Assembly (NCBI GenBank): GCA_005883585.1
Contig: VBFD01000123.1
Span: forward strand, 12,705 to 76,704
Length of the DNA stretch: 64,000 bases
DNA from: UBA10449 sp005883585
GTDB taxonomy: Bacteria > Chloroflexota > Dormibacteria > Dormibacterales > Dormibacteraceae
Direction of reading: 5' to 3'
Shown here: in pieces, positions 15,983-24,825 of the stretch
Layout: the number at the start of each line of letters is the position of its first letter
Position numbering within the stretch: position 1 is the first letter of the stretch
Position numbers and translations under genes: made by a program
The notes under the pieces: generated by a model
The model's input: the letters and a program-made list of their open reading frames with translations, nothing else
The model's database searches: none
Told to the model about the DNA's origin: nothing

Positions 15983-18625
15983 TCAGCCTGTGTTCTGAAG
16001 TCCGGCAGCCACTCCGTTGACGGTCAGCAGGAAGAGGCGCTCGGCCGTGGCCCGCTGCCGGCGCGCACCTTTCGCACGGAGCTCGCGCAACGCGCGCAAC
16101 TGCAAGTGTGAGAGCGCATCGACGTACGGGTTTCGAAGCTCGACCGCCCACGACAAGACACGATGCCGTTCGAGCAGTCGGGTGTGACCCGTCACCGCCA
16201 GCACGTTCTTCTTCGTGAGGTCGTACTCACGCAGGACCCGGGTCGCGAGGTCCGGCCGGTCACTCAGCGCCAGGTATCGAGCCGCAATCCGCCTGTCGGT
16301 CTTGGCCAGGCTCATCTCGGCGTTGTCGAGGAGGACGTTGAACAGCGGCCATGACGCGTAAGCGCGGCGCAGGTCGGCAAGCGGCGCGGCTTCGAGGCCG
16401 CTTCCGAGTCCGTACCAACCCGGCAGGTTGAGCCGCATCTGCGACCAGGCGAACACCCACGGGATTGCACGAAGGTCCTCGAGACTCTCGCCGGCCCCAC
16501 GCCGCGGCGGCCGGGATGCGATGCGCATCCGGCCCAGCTCTTCGATCGGGCTGACCTCCGCGAACCACTCCGCGAATCCGGAAGTCTCGACCAGCCCTCG
16601 ATAGGCAACGCGGGCGGCCGCATCCACATCCGCGGCAAGCTTGCGGAAGCGTCGCGACGGCTCGGACCGAGCCGGGGCGGTCGTGGCTTCGAGCACAGCC
16701 GAGGCGACCTGCTCGAGGTGGCGCCTGGCGATGGCGGCGTTTCCGTAGCGCGCGAAGATGACCTCGCCCTGCTCGGTCACCTTGAATCGGCCCGCCACCG
16801 ATCCGGGCGCCTGGGCACGGACAGCGCGATTGGCGGGACCGCCACCGCGTCCCAGGGCTCCGCCTCGTCCATGAAACATGGTCAGGCGCACGCGCCGGCG
16901 CCTGGCCCAGGCAGTCAGGTTCGACTGGGCTTCGTAAAGCGCGAGGGTTGCGGACAGCGGCCCGACCTCCTTGGTCGAGTCGGAATAGCCGAGCATCACC
17001 TCCAGGCCGCGGCCGGTTTCCGCCAGCCGGCGCTTGACGGGCGCGAGCGCAAGCATCTGCTCCATCACGTTTGGAGCCTCACGCAGGTCATCCACCGTCT
17101 CAAACAGAGGGATGACGTCGAGCACCGGCGGATTGCCGCCGGTCGCGTGATCGGCCAGCTCGTACACGGCGGAAATGTCGCTGATGTTTCGGGTGAAGCT
17201 GACGACGTAGCGCCGGCACGCTTCGGGGCCGAACCTTGCCTGGATGCTGGCGATCGCGCCGATGGTGTCGAGCACCTCACGAGTCAGCGAGGACATCTCT
17301 CGGTTCGAGCGGATCTCGGCCAGCGCACTTGCGTGGACATGGCTGTGCTGTCGCACCTCGAGCGCGGCGAGATGAAACCCGAACGTCTCCGCCTGCCAGA
17401 TCAGATGCTGCAGCTCGCCGTAGGCCTGGCGTGGCGCGCCCGCGCCTGCGAGCGAGCCCTGGACGCTGCGCAGGTCGGCGAGCAGCTCGTCTGAAGACTC
17501 GTATCGGTCGCGGTCTCGCGACCGTGTCGCGCGCAGCCGGTCGCCGACGTGGAGCAAGAACTGGCGGTGCTGCTCTGACGGAGAGCGCTTCTCCAGCTCG
17601 GCCCAGCGCTCCGGGTCGGCGGCACGAAGCGCCGCCAGGCGGCGACGAAGATCCGCCTCGGGTGGCGTGGTGGCGGCGTCGGCCGTCAGCGCGCGGCCGA
17701 TGCGCAAAGTCGCAGCCTCGAGCCCGAGTAGTGCATGCTCGGCCTGGATCAACATCGTCTCGGCCGTCACCTTCGCGGTCACCGAGTCGTTGCCATCCCG
17801 ATCGCCCCCGACCCAGCTGCCAAAACGCAGGAACGCCGGCGCGAGCGCAGGGCGCGTTCCGGTGTCAGATGGGCCAAGTGCGCGATCGAGCTCGCGATAG
17901 ATCGCGGGCACGACACGAAATAGAGTTTCGTCGAAGACCGCCATCGTCGAGCGGACCTCGTCCAGCGGTGTGACCTGAGACGAGCGCAGCTGCCCAGTGC
18001 GCCACAGCGAATCGATTTCTTCGGTGAGCCGGCGCATCGATTCGCTCCGTCCGCCCTCTGACGCCCTCGGGTCCTCGAGCCGGCCCAGCTGCTCGCCGAT
18101 CCGGCGGATGGCCGCGACCACTGCCCGGCGCCTGGCCTCGGTCGGGTGCGCCGTGAAGACTGGGTGCACCTCGAGGCGTGCAAGGACGTCACGCAGGCGG
18201 CGCCGGCCAAGCTTCCGGCGCAGCGAGGCCACGGTTGCCGCCAGGGATTCGGGCATCGGCTGCGAGCCACCATCGCGCTCGCGCAGGACCCGGGCCCGAT
18301 GGTGCTCTTCGGCGAGGTTGACCAGGTGAAAGTAGACGGTGAAAGCTCGAGCCACCTGCTCGGCTCGCTCGAGCGGCCAGGACGCCACGATCTTCTCGGT
18401 CCTGCGCTCGTGAACATCGGCGTCGCGCGCGCGAATGACCGACTTGCGTAGCGTCTCGACGTCTTTCAGCAGCCCCGCGCCGCCGTATTCCTTTACCACC
18501 TGTCCGAGAATCTCGCCCAGCATGCGCACGTCGCGGCGCAGCTGATCCGGGATCGCCTGCCGCGCGGATGCCCTGGAATCCCCTCCCGCCCGGCTCGCTG
18601 CGCGAGCGGGCCGACCTCCCCTCAC
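15983..18625 (-). CDS. ppc: Phosphoenolpyruvate carboxylase
   Basis: Anaplerotic enzyme carboxylating PEP to oxaloacetate. Active-site segments are VFTAHPTEARRRAV, FGSWVGGDRDGN, VMLGYSDSTKEVG, FHGRGGALGRGGGP and the C-terminal QNTG. The start is problematic: GTG 18625 gives 880 residues, the usual length, but lies inside a palindromic intergenic repeat with no ribosome binding site. The conserved N-terminus (DQLRRDVRMLGEILG) begins at about 18547, and the only codon just ahead of it is ATC 18553; the first ATG (18523) would remove conserved residues. The product feeds aspartate-family and C4 synthesis, consistent with cimA upstream. Confidence 0.94.
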   Translation of the reverse strand: MRGGRPARAASRAGGDSRASARQAIPDQLRRDVRMLGEILGQVVKEYGGAGLLKDVETLRKSVIRARDADVHERRTEKIVASWPLERAEQVARAFTVYFHLVNLAEEHHRARVLRERDGGSQPMPESLAATVASLRRKLGRRRLRDVLARLEVHPVFTAHPTEARRRAVVAAIRRIGEQLGRLEDPRASEGGRSESMRRLTEEIDSLWRTGQLRSSQVTPLDEVRSTMAVFDETLFRVVPAIYRELDRALGPSDTGTRPALAPAFLRFGSWVGGDRDGNDSVTAKVTAETMLIQAEHALLGLEAATLRIGRALTADAATTPPEADLRRRLAALRAADPERWAELEKRSPSEQHRQFLLHVGDRLRATRSRDRDRYESSDELLADLRSVQGSLAGAGAPRQAYGELQHLIWQAETFGFHLAALEVRQHSHVHASALAEIRSNREMSSLTREVLDTIGAIASIQARFGPEACRRYVVSFTRNISDISAVYELADHATGGNPPVLDVIPLFETVDDLREAPNVMEQMLALAPVKRRLAETGRGLEVMLGYSDSTKEVGPLSATLALYEAQSNLTAWARRRRVRLTMFHGRGGALGRGGGPANRAVRAQAPGSVAGRFKVTEQGEVIFARYGNAAIARRHLEQVASAVLEATTAPARSEPSRRFRKLAADVDAAARVAYRGLVETSGFAEWFAEVSPIEELGRMRIASRPPRRGAGESLEDLRAIPWVFAWSQMRLNLPGWYGLGSGLEAAPLADLRRAYASWPLFNVLLDNAEMSLAKTDRRIAARYLALSDRPDLATRVLREYDLTKKNVLAVTGHTRLLERHRVLSWAVELRNPYVDALSHLQLRALRELRAKGARRQRATAERLFLLTVNGVAAGLQNTG

Positions 18626-18641
18626 GGCGGGGAGGCCCGTC
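18580..18641 (-). repeat. REP-like double-hairpin intergenic repeat, copy 1
   Basis: Read on the minus strand: CTCCCC...GGGGAG hairpin, a GGTCGGCC linker, a GC-rich second hairpin (CCGCTCGCGCAGCGAG), then CGGGAGGGG. The same arrangement occurs at 26073-26133. It lies between the cimA stop and the ppc coding region and may act as a terminator or mRNA-stabilising structure. Confidence 0.6.
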
Positions 18642-20265
18642 AAGTTTTGGCAGCGGTTCGAGACTGGTGCGCGTACTCGAACGAGTCGAGCAGCGCCGCC
18701 AGCGATGCCTCGATGATGTTGCTCGAGCAGCCGACGGTAGTCCACCGTCTCGATCCCTTGCCGGATTCCACGAGCACTCGCGTCGTCGCCGCGGTGCCGG
18801 CGGCGCCGTCGAGGATGCGCACCTTGTAGTCGTGCAGGCTCACGCCACGTAGCGCGGGGAACTTCGGGCTCAGTGCCTTGCGGAGCGCGGCGTCGAGCGC
18901 ATTGACTGGACCGTTTCCTGAAGCCGCCGTGTGATAGACAGCCCCGCCGACCTCCACCTTGACCGTGGCCTCCGCGTGCACCGAACCTCCGTCCTTGCGC
19001 ACGAGGGTCGTGAAGTCGGCCACCTTCCAGGGCGCTTCATAGCCGGGGCGCAGGCGGCGCATGAGCATCTCGAACGATGCGTCCGCGGCCTCATAGGAGT
19101 AGCCGCGATGCTCGAGCTCCTTGAGGTGCTGGACCAACCACGCGGTCTGGGGATCGTCCCGGTCGAGCTCCAGCCCGAACTCGCGCGCCTTGGCCAAGAT
19201 GTTGCCGCGGCCGGAAAGCTCTGAGACGAGGACGTGCGGCTCATTGCCAACGAGGTTCGGGTCGATGTGCTGGTACGAATCGGCGTGCTTCAGCACCGCG
19301 GCCACGTGCTGCCCGCCCTTGTGGGCAAAGGCGCCGTATCCAACGAAAGGCTGCTGCAGCGGCAGGGCCACGTTCGCGATCTCGGCGACTGTGCGCGAGA
19401 GGTCGCTGGAACGCGCCAGCGACGCCTTGGGCAACGCCTCCATACCAAGCTTCAAGACCAGATTGGCGACCACCGACACCAGGTTCGCGTTTCCGCAGCG
19501 CTCCCCGTACCCGTTGATCGTGCCCTGGACCATGTCCGCACCGGCGGCGACGCCTTCGAGGGTGTTGGCCACGGCCAGCTCGCAGTCGTTGTGGCAGTGG
19601 ATGCCGACGCCGGCGGATTGGTCGACCTCGGCGAGCGCGCGCCGCACCGCCTGCACGCCCTCCCGAATTTCCCCTGGAAGGCTCCCGCCGTTGGTGTCGC
19701 ACAGCACGATCCAGCTCGCTCCGGCACGCGCTGCCTCGAGGCAGACCTCGATCGCGTATTCGGAGTCGCGGGCGAAGCCATCGAAGAAGTGCTCGGCGTC
19801 GAAGATAACTTCCTTCCCGCCGGCGACACCGTGCGCCACCGACTCACGCACCATCGCCAGGTTTTCGTTCGGAGTTGTCTGCAGGACCTTGCTCACCTGC
19901 CACGTGTCGCTCTTCCCGACGAGCGTCCACGCCGGCGCCCCGCTCCGCGCCAGCGCCTTGAGGTTGGCGTCGTCTTCGCACGTGCCTCTGGCCCTGCGCG
20001 TGGCGCCGAACGCGGCCAGGCGCGAGTGCTTGAGTGGATGCGCGGCCAGCTCCGCGAACAGCTCCTCGTCTTTCGGGTTCGACCCGGGAAAGCCGCCCTC
20101 GACGTAATCGAAGCCCAGCGAGTCCAGGGTGCGCGCGATCCTCACCTTGTCCGACGCCGAGAAAGACACGGCAGGGCCCTGGGCGCCGTCGCGCAGCGTC
20201 GTGTCGTAGATCACGATCCGCCGTGCGGCGCCGTTGCGATGGTGATTGGTGCTGGGCTTGGGCAT
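18640..20265 (-). CDS. cimA: Citramalate synthase
   Basis: A 541-residue HMGL-family enzyme condensing pyruvate and acetyl-CoA to (R)-citramalate, the first step of threonine-independent isoleucine synthesis. The catalytic IYDTTLRDGAQGP is near residue 20. DYVEGGFPGSNPKD, HCHNDCELAVANTLEGVAAG and INGYGERCGNANL identify CimA rather than LeuA, and the C-terminal LeuA allosteric domain is present (VHAEATVKVEVGG to HDYKVRILDG). ATG 20265 directly follows seven U residues of a terminator, and its GGAGG ribosome binding site is the 3' arm of that terminator stem. An upstream in-frame codon at 20304 is inside the leader and is not supported. Confidence 0.95.
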   Translation of the reverse strand: MPKPSTNHHRNGAARRIVIYDTTLRDGAQGPAVSFSASDKVRIARTLDSLGFDYVEGGFPGSNPKDEELFAELAAHPLKHSRLAAFGATRRARGTCEDDANLKALARSGAPAWTLVGKSDTWQVSKVLQTTPNENLAMVRESVAHGVAGGKEVIFDAEHFFDGFARDSEYAIEVCLEAARAGASWIVLCDTNGGSLPGEIREGVQAVRRALAEVDQSAGVGIHCHNDCELAVANTLEGVAAGADMVQGTINGYGERCGNANLVSVVANLVLKLGMEALPKASLARSSDLSRTVAEIANVALPLQQPFVGYGAFAHKGGQHVAAVLKHADSYQHIDPNLVGNEPHVLVSELSGRGNILAKAREFGLELDRDDPQTAWLVQHLKELEHRGYSYEAADASFEMLMRRLRPGYEAPWKVADFTTLVRKDGGSVHAEATVKVEVGGAVYHTAASGNGPVNALDAALRKALSPKFPALRGVSLHDYKVRILDGAAGTAATTRVLVESGKGSRRWTTVGCSSNIIEASLAALLDSFEYAHQSRTAAKT

Positions 20266-20345
20266 AAAAAAACCTCCGGGCCTTCTCTGGGCCGGGAGGT
20301 CCAACGACTTGAGCGGAGCGCGCTAAGTCGGGGGACCTCCCCGAG
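20263..20345 (-). promoter_or_regulatory. cimA attenuator: terminator and competing antiterminator
   Basis: Terminator stem: 20290-20299 pairs with 20273-20282 (nine pairs and a G-G mismatch, seven-base loop), followed by U7 (20266-20272) and the cimA ATG. Antiterminator: GGGAGGTCC (20341-20333) pairs perfectly with GGACCTCCC (20302-20294), and CGACTT (20330-20325) with AAGTCG (20310-20305). The two share 20294-20299, so they exclude each other. The 5' arm of the antiterminator overlaps the last codons and stop of the leader peptide, so a ribosome reaching the stop would favour termination. The terminator stem also hides the cimA GGAGG. Confidence 0.82.
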
Positions 20346-20379
20346 TAATCTCGATGTCGTTTGCGATCTGCTTGCGCAT
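20323..20379 (-). CDS. cimA leader peptide (isoleucine-containing)
   Basis: An 18-codon frame reading MRKQIANDIEITRGGPPT, stop TAG at 20325-20323. Three of the first eleven residues are Ile (ATC, ATC, ATT), which fits control by charged tRNA-Ile for an isoleucine-pathway gene. No ribosome binding site precedes the ATG, but a TATTCT -10 box (20394-20389) ends nine bases upstream, the same spacing as other apparent leaderless starts here. Stalling at the Ile codons would leave the antiterminator arm free. Confidence 0.7.
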   Translation of the reverse strand: MRKQIANDIEITRGGPPT

Positions 20380-20488
20380 GGAAGCCGAAGAATAAGCCAA
20401 CCCAGCCCCGGGCGTCCTGGCAGCCATCCCCAAATCTGGAAGCTGCGCTTGGTGTCAAGCTCACATTGCGGCGACCACAAATTGCCTG

Positions 20489-20517
20489 TTGACAAACCGC
20501 CTGTGGGGGACTACGGT
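20489..20517 (+). promoter_or_regulatory. Promoter of the aquaporin-dhaKL operon
   Basis: TTGACA at 20489-20494, 17-base spacer, TACGGT at 20512-20517. The spacer begins AACCGCCTGTGGGG, a 14-base string repeated in the promoter of the HTH-TPR gene at 40067-40080. The start of transcription would be near 20524. Confidence 0.65.
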
Positions 20518-20528
20518 TTGTGAAATCA

Positions 20529-20545
20529 GTTCGACATTGTCGAAC
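20529..20545 (+). promoter_or_regulatory. Perfect palindromic operator downstream of the glycerol-operon promoter
   Basis: GTTCGACATTGTCGAAC is an 8-bp perfect inverted repeat around one base, placed at about +5 to +21 relative to the predicted transcription start. That is a classical repressor position. The IclR-family gene at 25272 is the likeliest local regulator (inference). Confidence 0.6.
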
Positions 20546-20574
20546 ACTAGTCAGATATAGGGGGTCGGAGAGAC

Positions 20575-21357
20575 ATGCATTCGATGCCACAGCGAGCGCT
20601 CGCCGAGATGTTCGGCACAGCAGCGTTGGTCCTGGTAGGTCCGGGTTCCGTCATCGCGACGCTCACGCTCGCCGGCAAGGCGGTGCCTGCGGTCACCGAG
20701 GCAGACCTCCTGGCGATCAGCTTCGCGTTTGGGTTCATCATCACCGCTCTCGTCTATGCGATCGGTAAGGTCTCGGGCTGCCACATCAACCCCGCGGTGA
20801 CATTTGCCCTGGCGGTGACGAGGCGGTTCCCGTGGAAGGAAGTGCCCGCATACTGGGCGTCCCAATACGTCGGCGCCGTGATCGGGGCATTTGCCATCTG
20901 GGGTGTCTTCGGCGCGAACGCGGTCACCTTCGGCATGGGCCAGACCCACTTTGCCGCCGACGCGTCTTCGAGCTACTTCCTGCAGGCGGCGCTCGCCGAG
21001 GCCCTCGGCACCGGGCTCCTGATCTTCGCGATCCTCGGCATCGTCGACTCCAAGTCGCCGACGCAGCTCGCCGGTATCGTGATCGGGGGCGCGGTTGTCG
21101 GGATCATCCTCATCTTCGGACCCATCACCGGCGCATCGCTGAACCCCGCGCGCGCGTTCGGCCCCGAGCTGGTGCAGGCGATCGCCGGCGGCACGACTTT
21201 CTGGACGCAGTACGTTCCCGTCTACCTGGTCCCCGGGCTCGTGGGAGCGGCAGCGGCGGCTTTCCTCTACGACTTCTTGGCCAACCCGCGACTGGTCGCG
21301 CGACCGATCGTCGAAGCGGTCACCCACGAAGAGAACGTGCGCGCGGCGGCCCACTAG
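20575..21357 (+). CDS. MIP family aquaporin / glycerol facilitator
   Basis: A 260-residue six-helix channel. Both half-helix signatures are present: HINPAVTFALA (about residue 65) and SLNPARAFGPE (about residue 188). Sequence alone does not separate water from glycerol selectivity, but the next genes encode dihydroxyacetone kinase subunits, so uptake of glycerol or a related polyol is the likely role. ATG 20575 has GGAGAG upstream. Confidence 0.93.
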   Translation: MHSMPQRALAEMFGTAALVLVGPGSVIATLTLAGKAVPAVTEADLLAISFAFGFIITALVYAIGKVSGCHINPAVTFALAVTRRFPWKEVPAYWASQYVGAVIGAFAIWGVFGANAVTFGMGQTHFAADASSSYFLQAALAEALGTGLLIFAILGIVDSKSPTQLAGIVIGGAVVGIILIFGPITGASLNPARAFGPELVQAIAGGTTFWTQYVPVYLVPGLVGAAAAAFLYDFLANPRLVARPIVEAVTHEENVRAAAH

Positions 21358-21381
21358 ATCAGAGAGACAGGAGAAAACACG

Positions 21382-22404
21382 ATGGCAGTCGAAACCAACC
21401 AGATGCGTAAGTTCCTCAACGAGCCGTCGCAGGTCGTCAAGGAATCCCTGAAGGGCCTGGCGGCGGCGCACCCCGACCTGCTGCGATATGACGTCGCGAA
21501 CCAGATCATCGTGCGCAAGGACGCGCCCAGGAAAGGCAAGGTGGCCCTCATCTCGGGTGGCGGCTCCGGTCACGAACCGCTGCACGGTGGCTTCGTCGGC
21601 CTCGGCATGCTCGACGCGGCGGCTCCGGGTGAGGTGTTCACCTCGCCGGTGCCAGGACAGATGCTCGCAGCGACGAAAGCAGTAGATGGCGGCGCTGGGG
21701 TCGTGCACATCGTCAAGAACTACACGGGCGACGTCCTCAACTTCAAGCTGGCGGCCGAGGATGCCGCTGACGAGGGCATTAAGGTCACGTCCGTCGTCAT
21801 CGATGACGACGTGGCGGTACAGGACTCCCTTTACACCGCGGGCCGGCGTGGAGTCGGTGCCACGGTGCTGGCGGAGAAGATCGCCGGAGCCGCGGCGGAG
21901 AGCGGGGCGGACCTGGCCAAGGTCACAGACACTGTCAAGCGAGTCAACGACCGCGCGCGATCGTTTGGCGTGGCGCTGTCATCCTGCATTCCGCCGGCCA
22001 ACGGAAAGGTCATCTTCGACCTGCCGGAAGGTCAGATCGAGTTCGGCATCGGAATCCACGGTGAGCCCGGGCGCCGGCGCGGGACGCTGGGCACGGCCAG
22101 CGAGGTCGTGGACGTCATGGTCGAGGCCGTCGTCTCCGATCTGAAGGCCAAGCGCGGGAGCAAAGTGCTTGCCTTCGTCAACGGCATGGGCGGCACGCCG
22201 CTGCTCGAGCTCTACCTTATATACGGAGAGGTCGACGCCAAGCTGCGCAAGGCCGGCCTCGAGCCGGTGCGCAACCTCGTCGGCAGCTACATCACCTCAC
22301 TCGAGATGGCCGGCGCGTCGCTGACCGTGCTCGAGCTGGACGAGGAGCTCATCAAGCTCTGGGATGCGCCGGTGCACACTGCTGCCCTGCGCTGGAGGGT
22401 GTGA
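21382..22404 (+). CDS. dhaK: Dihydroxyacetone kinase subunit DhaK
   Basis: The 340-residue substrate-binding subunit of PTS-dependent dihydroxyacetone kinase. The dihydroxyacetone is held as a hemiaminal by the His of GIGIHGEPGRRRG (about residue 222). The N-terminal ISGGGSGHEPLHGGFVG and KNYTGDVLNFKLAAE are further hallmarks. Preceded by AGGAGA at 21369-21374. With DhaL and DhaM nearby, the set would convert dihydroxyacetone to dihydroxyacetone phosphate using PEP. Confidence 0.96.
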   Translation: MAVETNQMRKFLNEPSQVVKESLKGLAAAHPDLLRYDVANQIIVRKDAPRKGKVALISGGGSGHEPLHGGFVGLGMLDAAAPGEVFTSPVPGQMLAATKAVDGGAGVVHIVKNYTGDVLNFKLAAEDAADEGIKVTSVVIDDDVAVQDSLYTAGRRGVGATVLAEKIAGAAAESGADLAKVTDTVKRVNDRARSFGVALSSCIPPANGKVIFDLPEGQIEFGIGIHGEPGRRRGTLGTASEVVDVMVEAVVSDLKAKRGSKVLAFVNGMGGTPLLELYLIYGEVDAKLRKAGLEPVRNLVGSYITSLEMAGASLTVLELDEELIKLWDAPVHTAALRWRV

Positions 22405-22432
22405 CCACTAACCTTTGATCACCGAAAGGGTC

Positions 22433-23065
22433 ATGGACGCGGCGACGATCACCTCCTGGATGCGCGAGATCGATGCGTCGGTGCGCGTCGAGCGAGACCA
22501 CCTGGTCCAGCTCGACGCCGCCATCGGCGATGGCGATCACGGCACCAACATGACGAGAGGATTCGAGGCCGTCGTCCAGGCCCTCGGCGTCGACAGGGGC
22601 TCGCCCCCGGGCCGGCTGCTGATCATCGCCGGCCGCACGCTGGTCTCGACAGTCGGCGGCGCGAGCGGACCCCTGTGGGGCTCGGCACTTCGCGCCGGCG
22701 GGCGCGTACTCGGTGACCAGACCACGTTTGATGGCGCTCAGCTCACTGAAGTCCTCGCTGCGGCCCTCGCCTCGGTCAAAGATCTCGGCACCGCCGCGCT
22801 GGGCGACAAGACGATGGTCGACGCGCTTGAGCCTGCGGTCGACACTTTGCGAGCCCGCGTCGCCCAGGGTGAGCCTTTAGACCGCGCGCTCGACGATGCG
22901 GCCGAAGCCGCGGAAGCCGGCATGCGATCGACCATCCCACTCCAGGCGCGCAAGGGCCGCGCGTCATATCTCGGCGAGCGGTCGGTGGGCCACCAGGATC
23001 CGGGTGCCACCTCGACAGCTCTGATCATTCGAGCTCTGCAGAGGGCGGTCACCTCCGGGGGCTGA
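22433..23065 (+). CDS. dhaL: Dihydroxyacetone kinase subunit DhaL
   Basis: The ADP-binding subunit that is phosphorylated by DhaM and transfers phosphate to DhaK-bound dihydroxyacetone. It has QLDAAIGDGDHGTNM with the Mg/ADP aspartates near residue 32, GGASGPLWGSALR near residue 80, and GDKTMVDALEPA near residue 128, ending RSVGHQDPGATST. ATG 22433 has AAAGGG upstream and gives 210 residues; an in-frame TTG at 22415 lacks a ribosome binding site. Confidence 0.95.
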   Translation: MDAATITSWMREIDASVRVERDHLVQLDAAIGDGDHGTNMTRGFEAVVQALGVDRGSPPGRLLIIAGRTLVSTVGGASGPLWGSALRAGGRVLGDQTTFDGAQLTEVLAAALASVKDLGTAALGDKTMVDALEPAVDTLRARVAQGEPLDRALDDAAEAAEAGMRSTIPLQARKGRASYLGERSVGHQDPGATSTALIIRALQRAVTSGG

Positions 23066-23066
23066 C

Positions 23067-24588
23067 ATGGAACGTGCGGTGCAGGGAGTCAGCGCCGCCC
23101 CCGGCGTCGCGTTCGGCGTTGCGGTTGTGCTCGATCGACCTCGACCGCTGGCTCGGACCGCCGTCGCGCCGGCGGCGCGCGGTCGCGAAGTCGATCGCGC
23201 CAACGCCGCGCTTCTAGCTGCGGCGCATGAGCTGCAAGGGATAGCGACACGTTTGCGGGAGAAGGGTCGAGACGCTGAGGCGGAAATCGTCGAGACAGGC
23301 GAGCTCATGGCTGGAGACCCTGCCTTGATCGAGCGGGTGCAGTCGTTGATCGTCGAGTCTGGCCTGCCGGCAGATGCGGCCCTGGGCCGGGCCGCGGACC
23401 AGATCGCGACGGACCTGGCAAACCTGGCTGATCCGACGCTCGCGTTGCGTGCCCGAGCTTGCGACTCACGCCAAGGGTGTCGCTCTGGCCGGCGGCGGCG
23501 TCACCGCGCATGCGGCGATCGTGGCTCGGTCGCTTGGGATGCCCATGGTCGTGGGGCTCGGCGCAGATGCGCTCGACGTCGAAGACGGGGAAGAGGTGGT
23601 GCTGGACGGGGATGCAGGCGTGCTCATCCGCCGGCCCGACCCGGATCGGGTCGCGGCCGTGCGAGCGATGACCGAGCACCGGCGCACCGCCAGGAGGAAT
23701 GCGGTCGCCAGCCGCCTGGAGCCGGCTGAGACCAAGGACGGTCATCGGCTCGTCGTGCTTGCCAACGCCGCAAGCGTGGCCGAGGTGATCGAGGGCGCCG
23801 AACAAGGGGCCGAAGGTGTGGGCCTGCTTCGCACCGAGCTGGGTTTCCTCGATACGTCCGCGTGGCCATCGCTCGCGCAGCACCTGGCTTTCCTGAAGCC
23901 GATACTCGACCGGCTCGAGGGCCGCACGGCGACGGTGCGCCTCCTCGACTTCGGCGGCGACAAGACCCCGCCTTTTCTGCATGGAGTCGAAGGTCGTGGA
24001 ATCGAGCTGCTCCTGAGGGCTCCTGAGGCCTTGAGAACTCAGCTGGCTGCAATCATGGAAGCCGGCACCGGCACCAAGCTGCGCATCTTGATACCGATGG
24101 TCACGAGCCCTGACCAGGTACGCGCTGTGCACGAGATGCTGGGAAATGTCCTGGACGGACGGCCCGCGCCTCAGGTCGGTTCGATGATCGAAACGCCTGA
24201 GGCCGCCTTGCGAGCGGGCGAGATTGCCGACGCATCGGACTTTCTCAGCATCGGTACCAACGACCTTACGCAACTCGTGTTGGGCCTCGACCGCGAAAAG
24301 TCGAAATCAGCTCCCGTCACGGACAGTAGAGTTCTGCGGCTCATCGAAGCGACGACGCATGCCGCGCGCGCGGCCGGGATCCCGGTTGACGTTTGCGGCG
24401 AGGCCGCTTCGGATGCCGAGGCAATGCCGATTCTCGTCGGCCTGGGTGTTGACGAGCTCAGCGTCGCGGCCGCGCGAGTCGGCGAAGTTCGTCAGGCGAT
24501 CCGGGGGCTGGACTTCAAGGTCAGCCGCGAGGCTGCGGAGGAACGGCTACTCGATCAGCCCGCTGACGCAGCTCGTAAGGGCGTCTAA
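23067..24588 (+). pseudogene. ptsI: PTS Enzyme I-like gene split by deletion and frameshift
   Basis: Enzyme I passes phosphate from PEP to HPr. The first frame (from ATG 23067) matches the EI N-terminal helical domain as far as DLANLADPTLALRA at about 23453. After that, the homologous sequence continues in the +1 frame as ELATHAKGVALAGGG, then the phospho-His segment VTAHAAIVARSLGMPMVVG and the whole PEP-binding barrel (ELGFLDTSAWPS, DFGGDKTPPF, SIGTNDLTQLVLGLDR) to 24588. Summed length is about 505 residues rather than about 550, so roughly 50 codons of the linker before the phospho-His are missing as well as the frame. Either a real pseudogene or an assembly error. Confidence 0.82.
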
Positions 24589-24825
24589 CGCCGCGGGCGC
24601 GTCCTCGCCCTCGGCGCTCAGCCGCAGGACGCTGCCGCCTGTAGCCCCGAGCGCGAGCACCGCGAGGATGCTTTTGGCGTCGGCCACCTTCCCGTCGGCA
24701 CCCACAGTGACGCGCGACCGAAACCGCAGAGCTGTTTTCACAAAGGTCGCCGCGGGACGGGCATGCAGGGCAACCCCCGCCGGCAGGGCGACGGTCGATT
24801 CAGAACTTGCTGGCACCGCGGGCAT
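24547..24825 (-). CDS. HPr family phosphocarrier protein
   Basis: A 92-residue HPr-like phosphocarrier. The active-site His is in GVALHARPAATFVKTA (about residue 17), and the DAKSILAVLALGATGGSVL region replaces the Ser-46 helix. ATG 24825 gives the correct N-terminus. It overlaps the dhaM 3' end by 26 bases on the same strand and the Enzyme I gene by 42 bases on the opposite strand. It would carry phosphate from Enzyme I to DhaM. Confidence 0.9.
   Translation of the reverse strand: MPAVPASSESTVALPAGVALHARPAATFVKTALRFRSRVTVGADGKVADAKSILAVLALGATGGSVLRLSAEGEDAPAALDALTSCVSGLIE

Noticed and set aside
20529..20545. LexA/SOS box for the GTTCGAC palindrome
   Set aside because: Actinobacterial SOS boxes have TCGAAC-N4-GTTCGA; this palindrome has the half-sites in the opposite order, and the downstream genes are catabolic.
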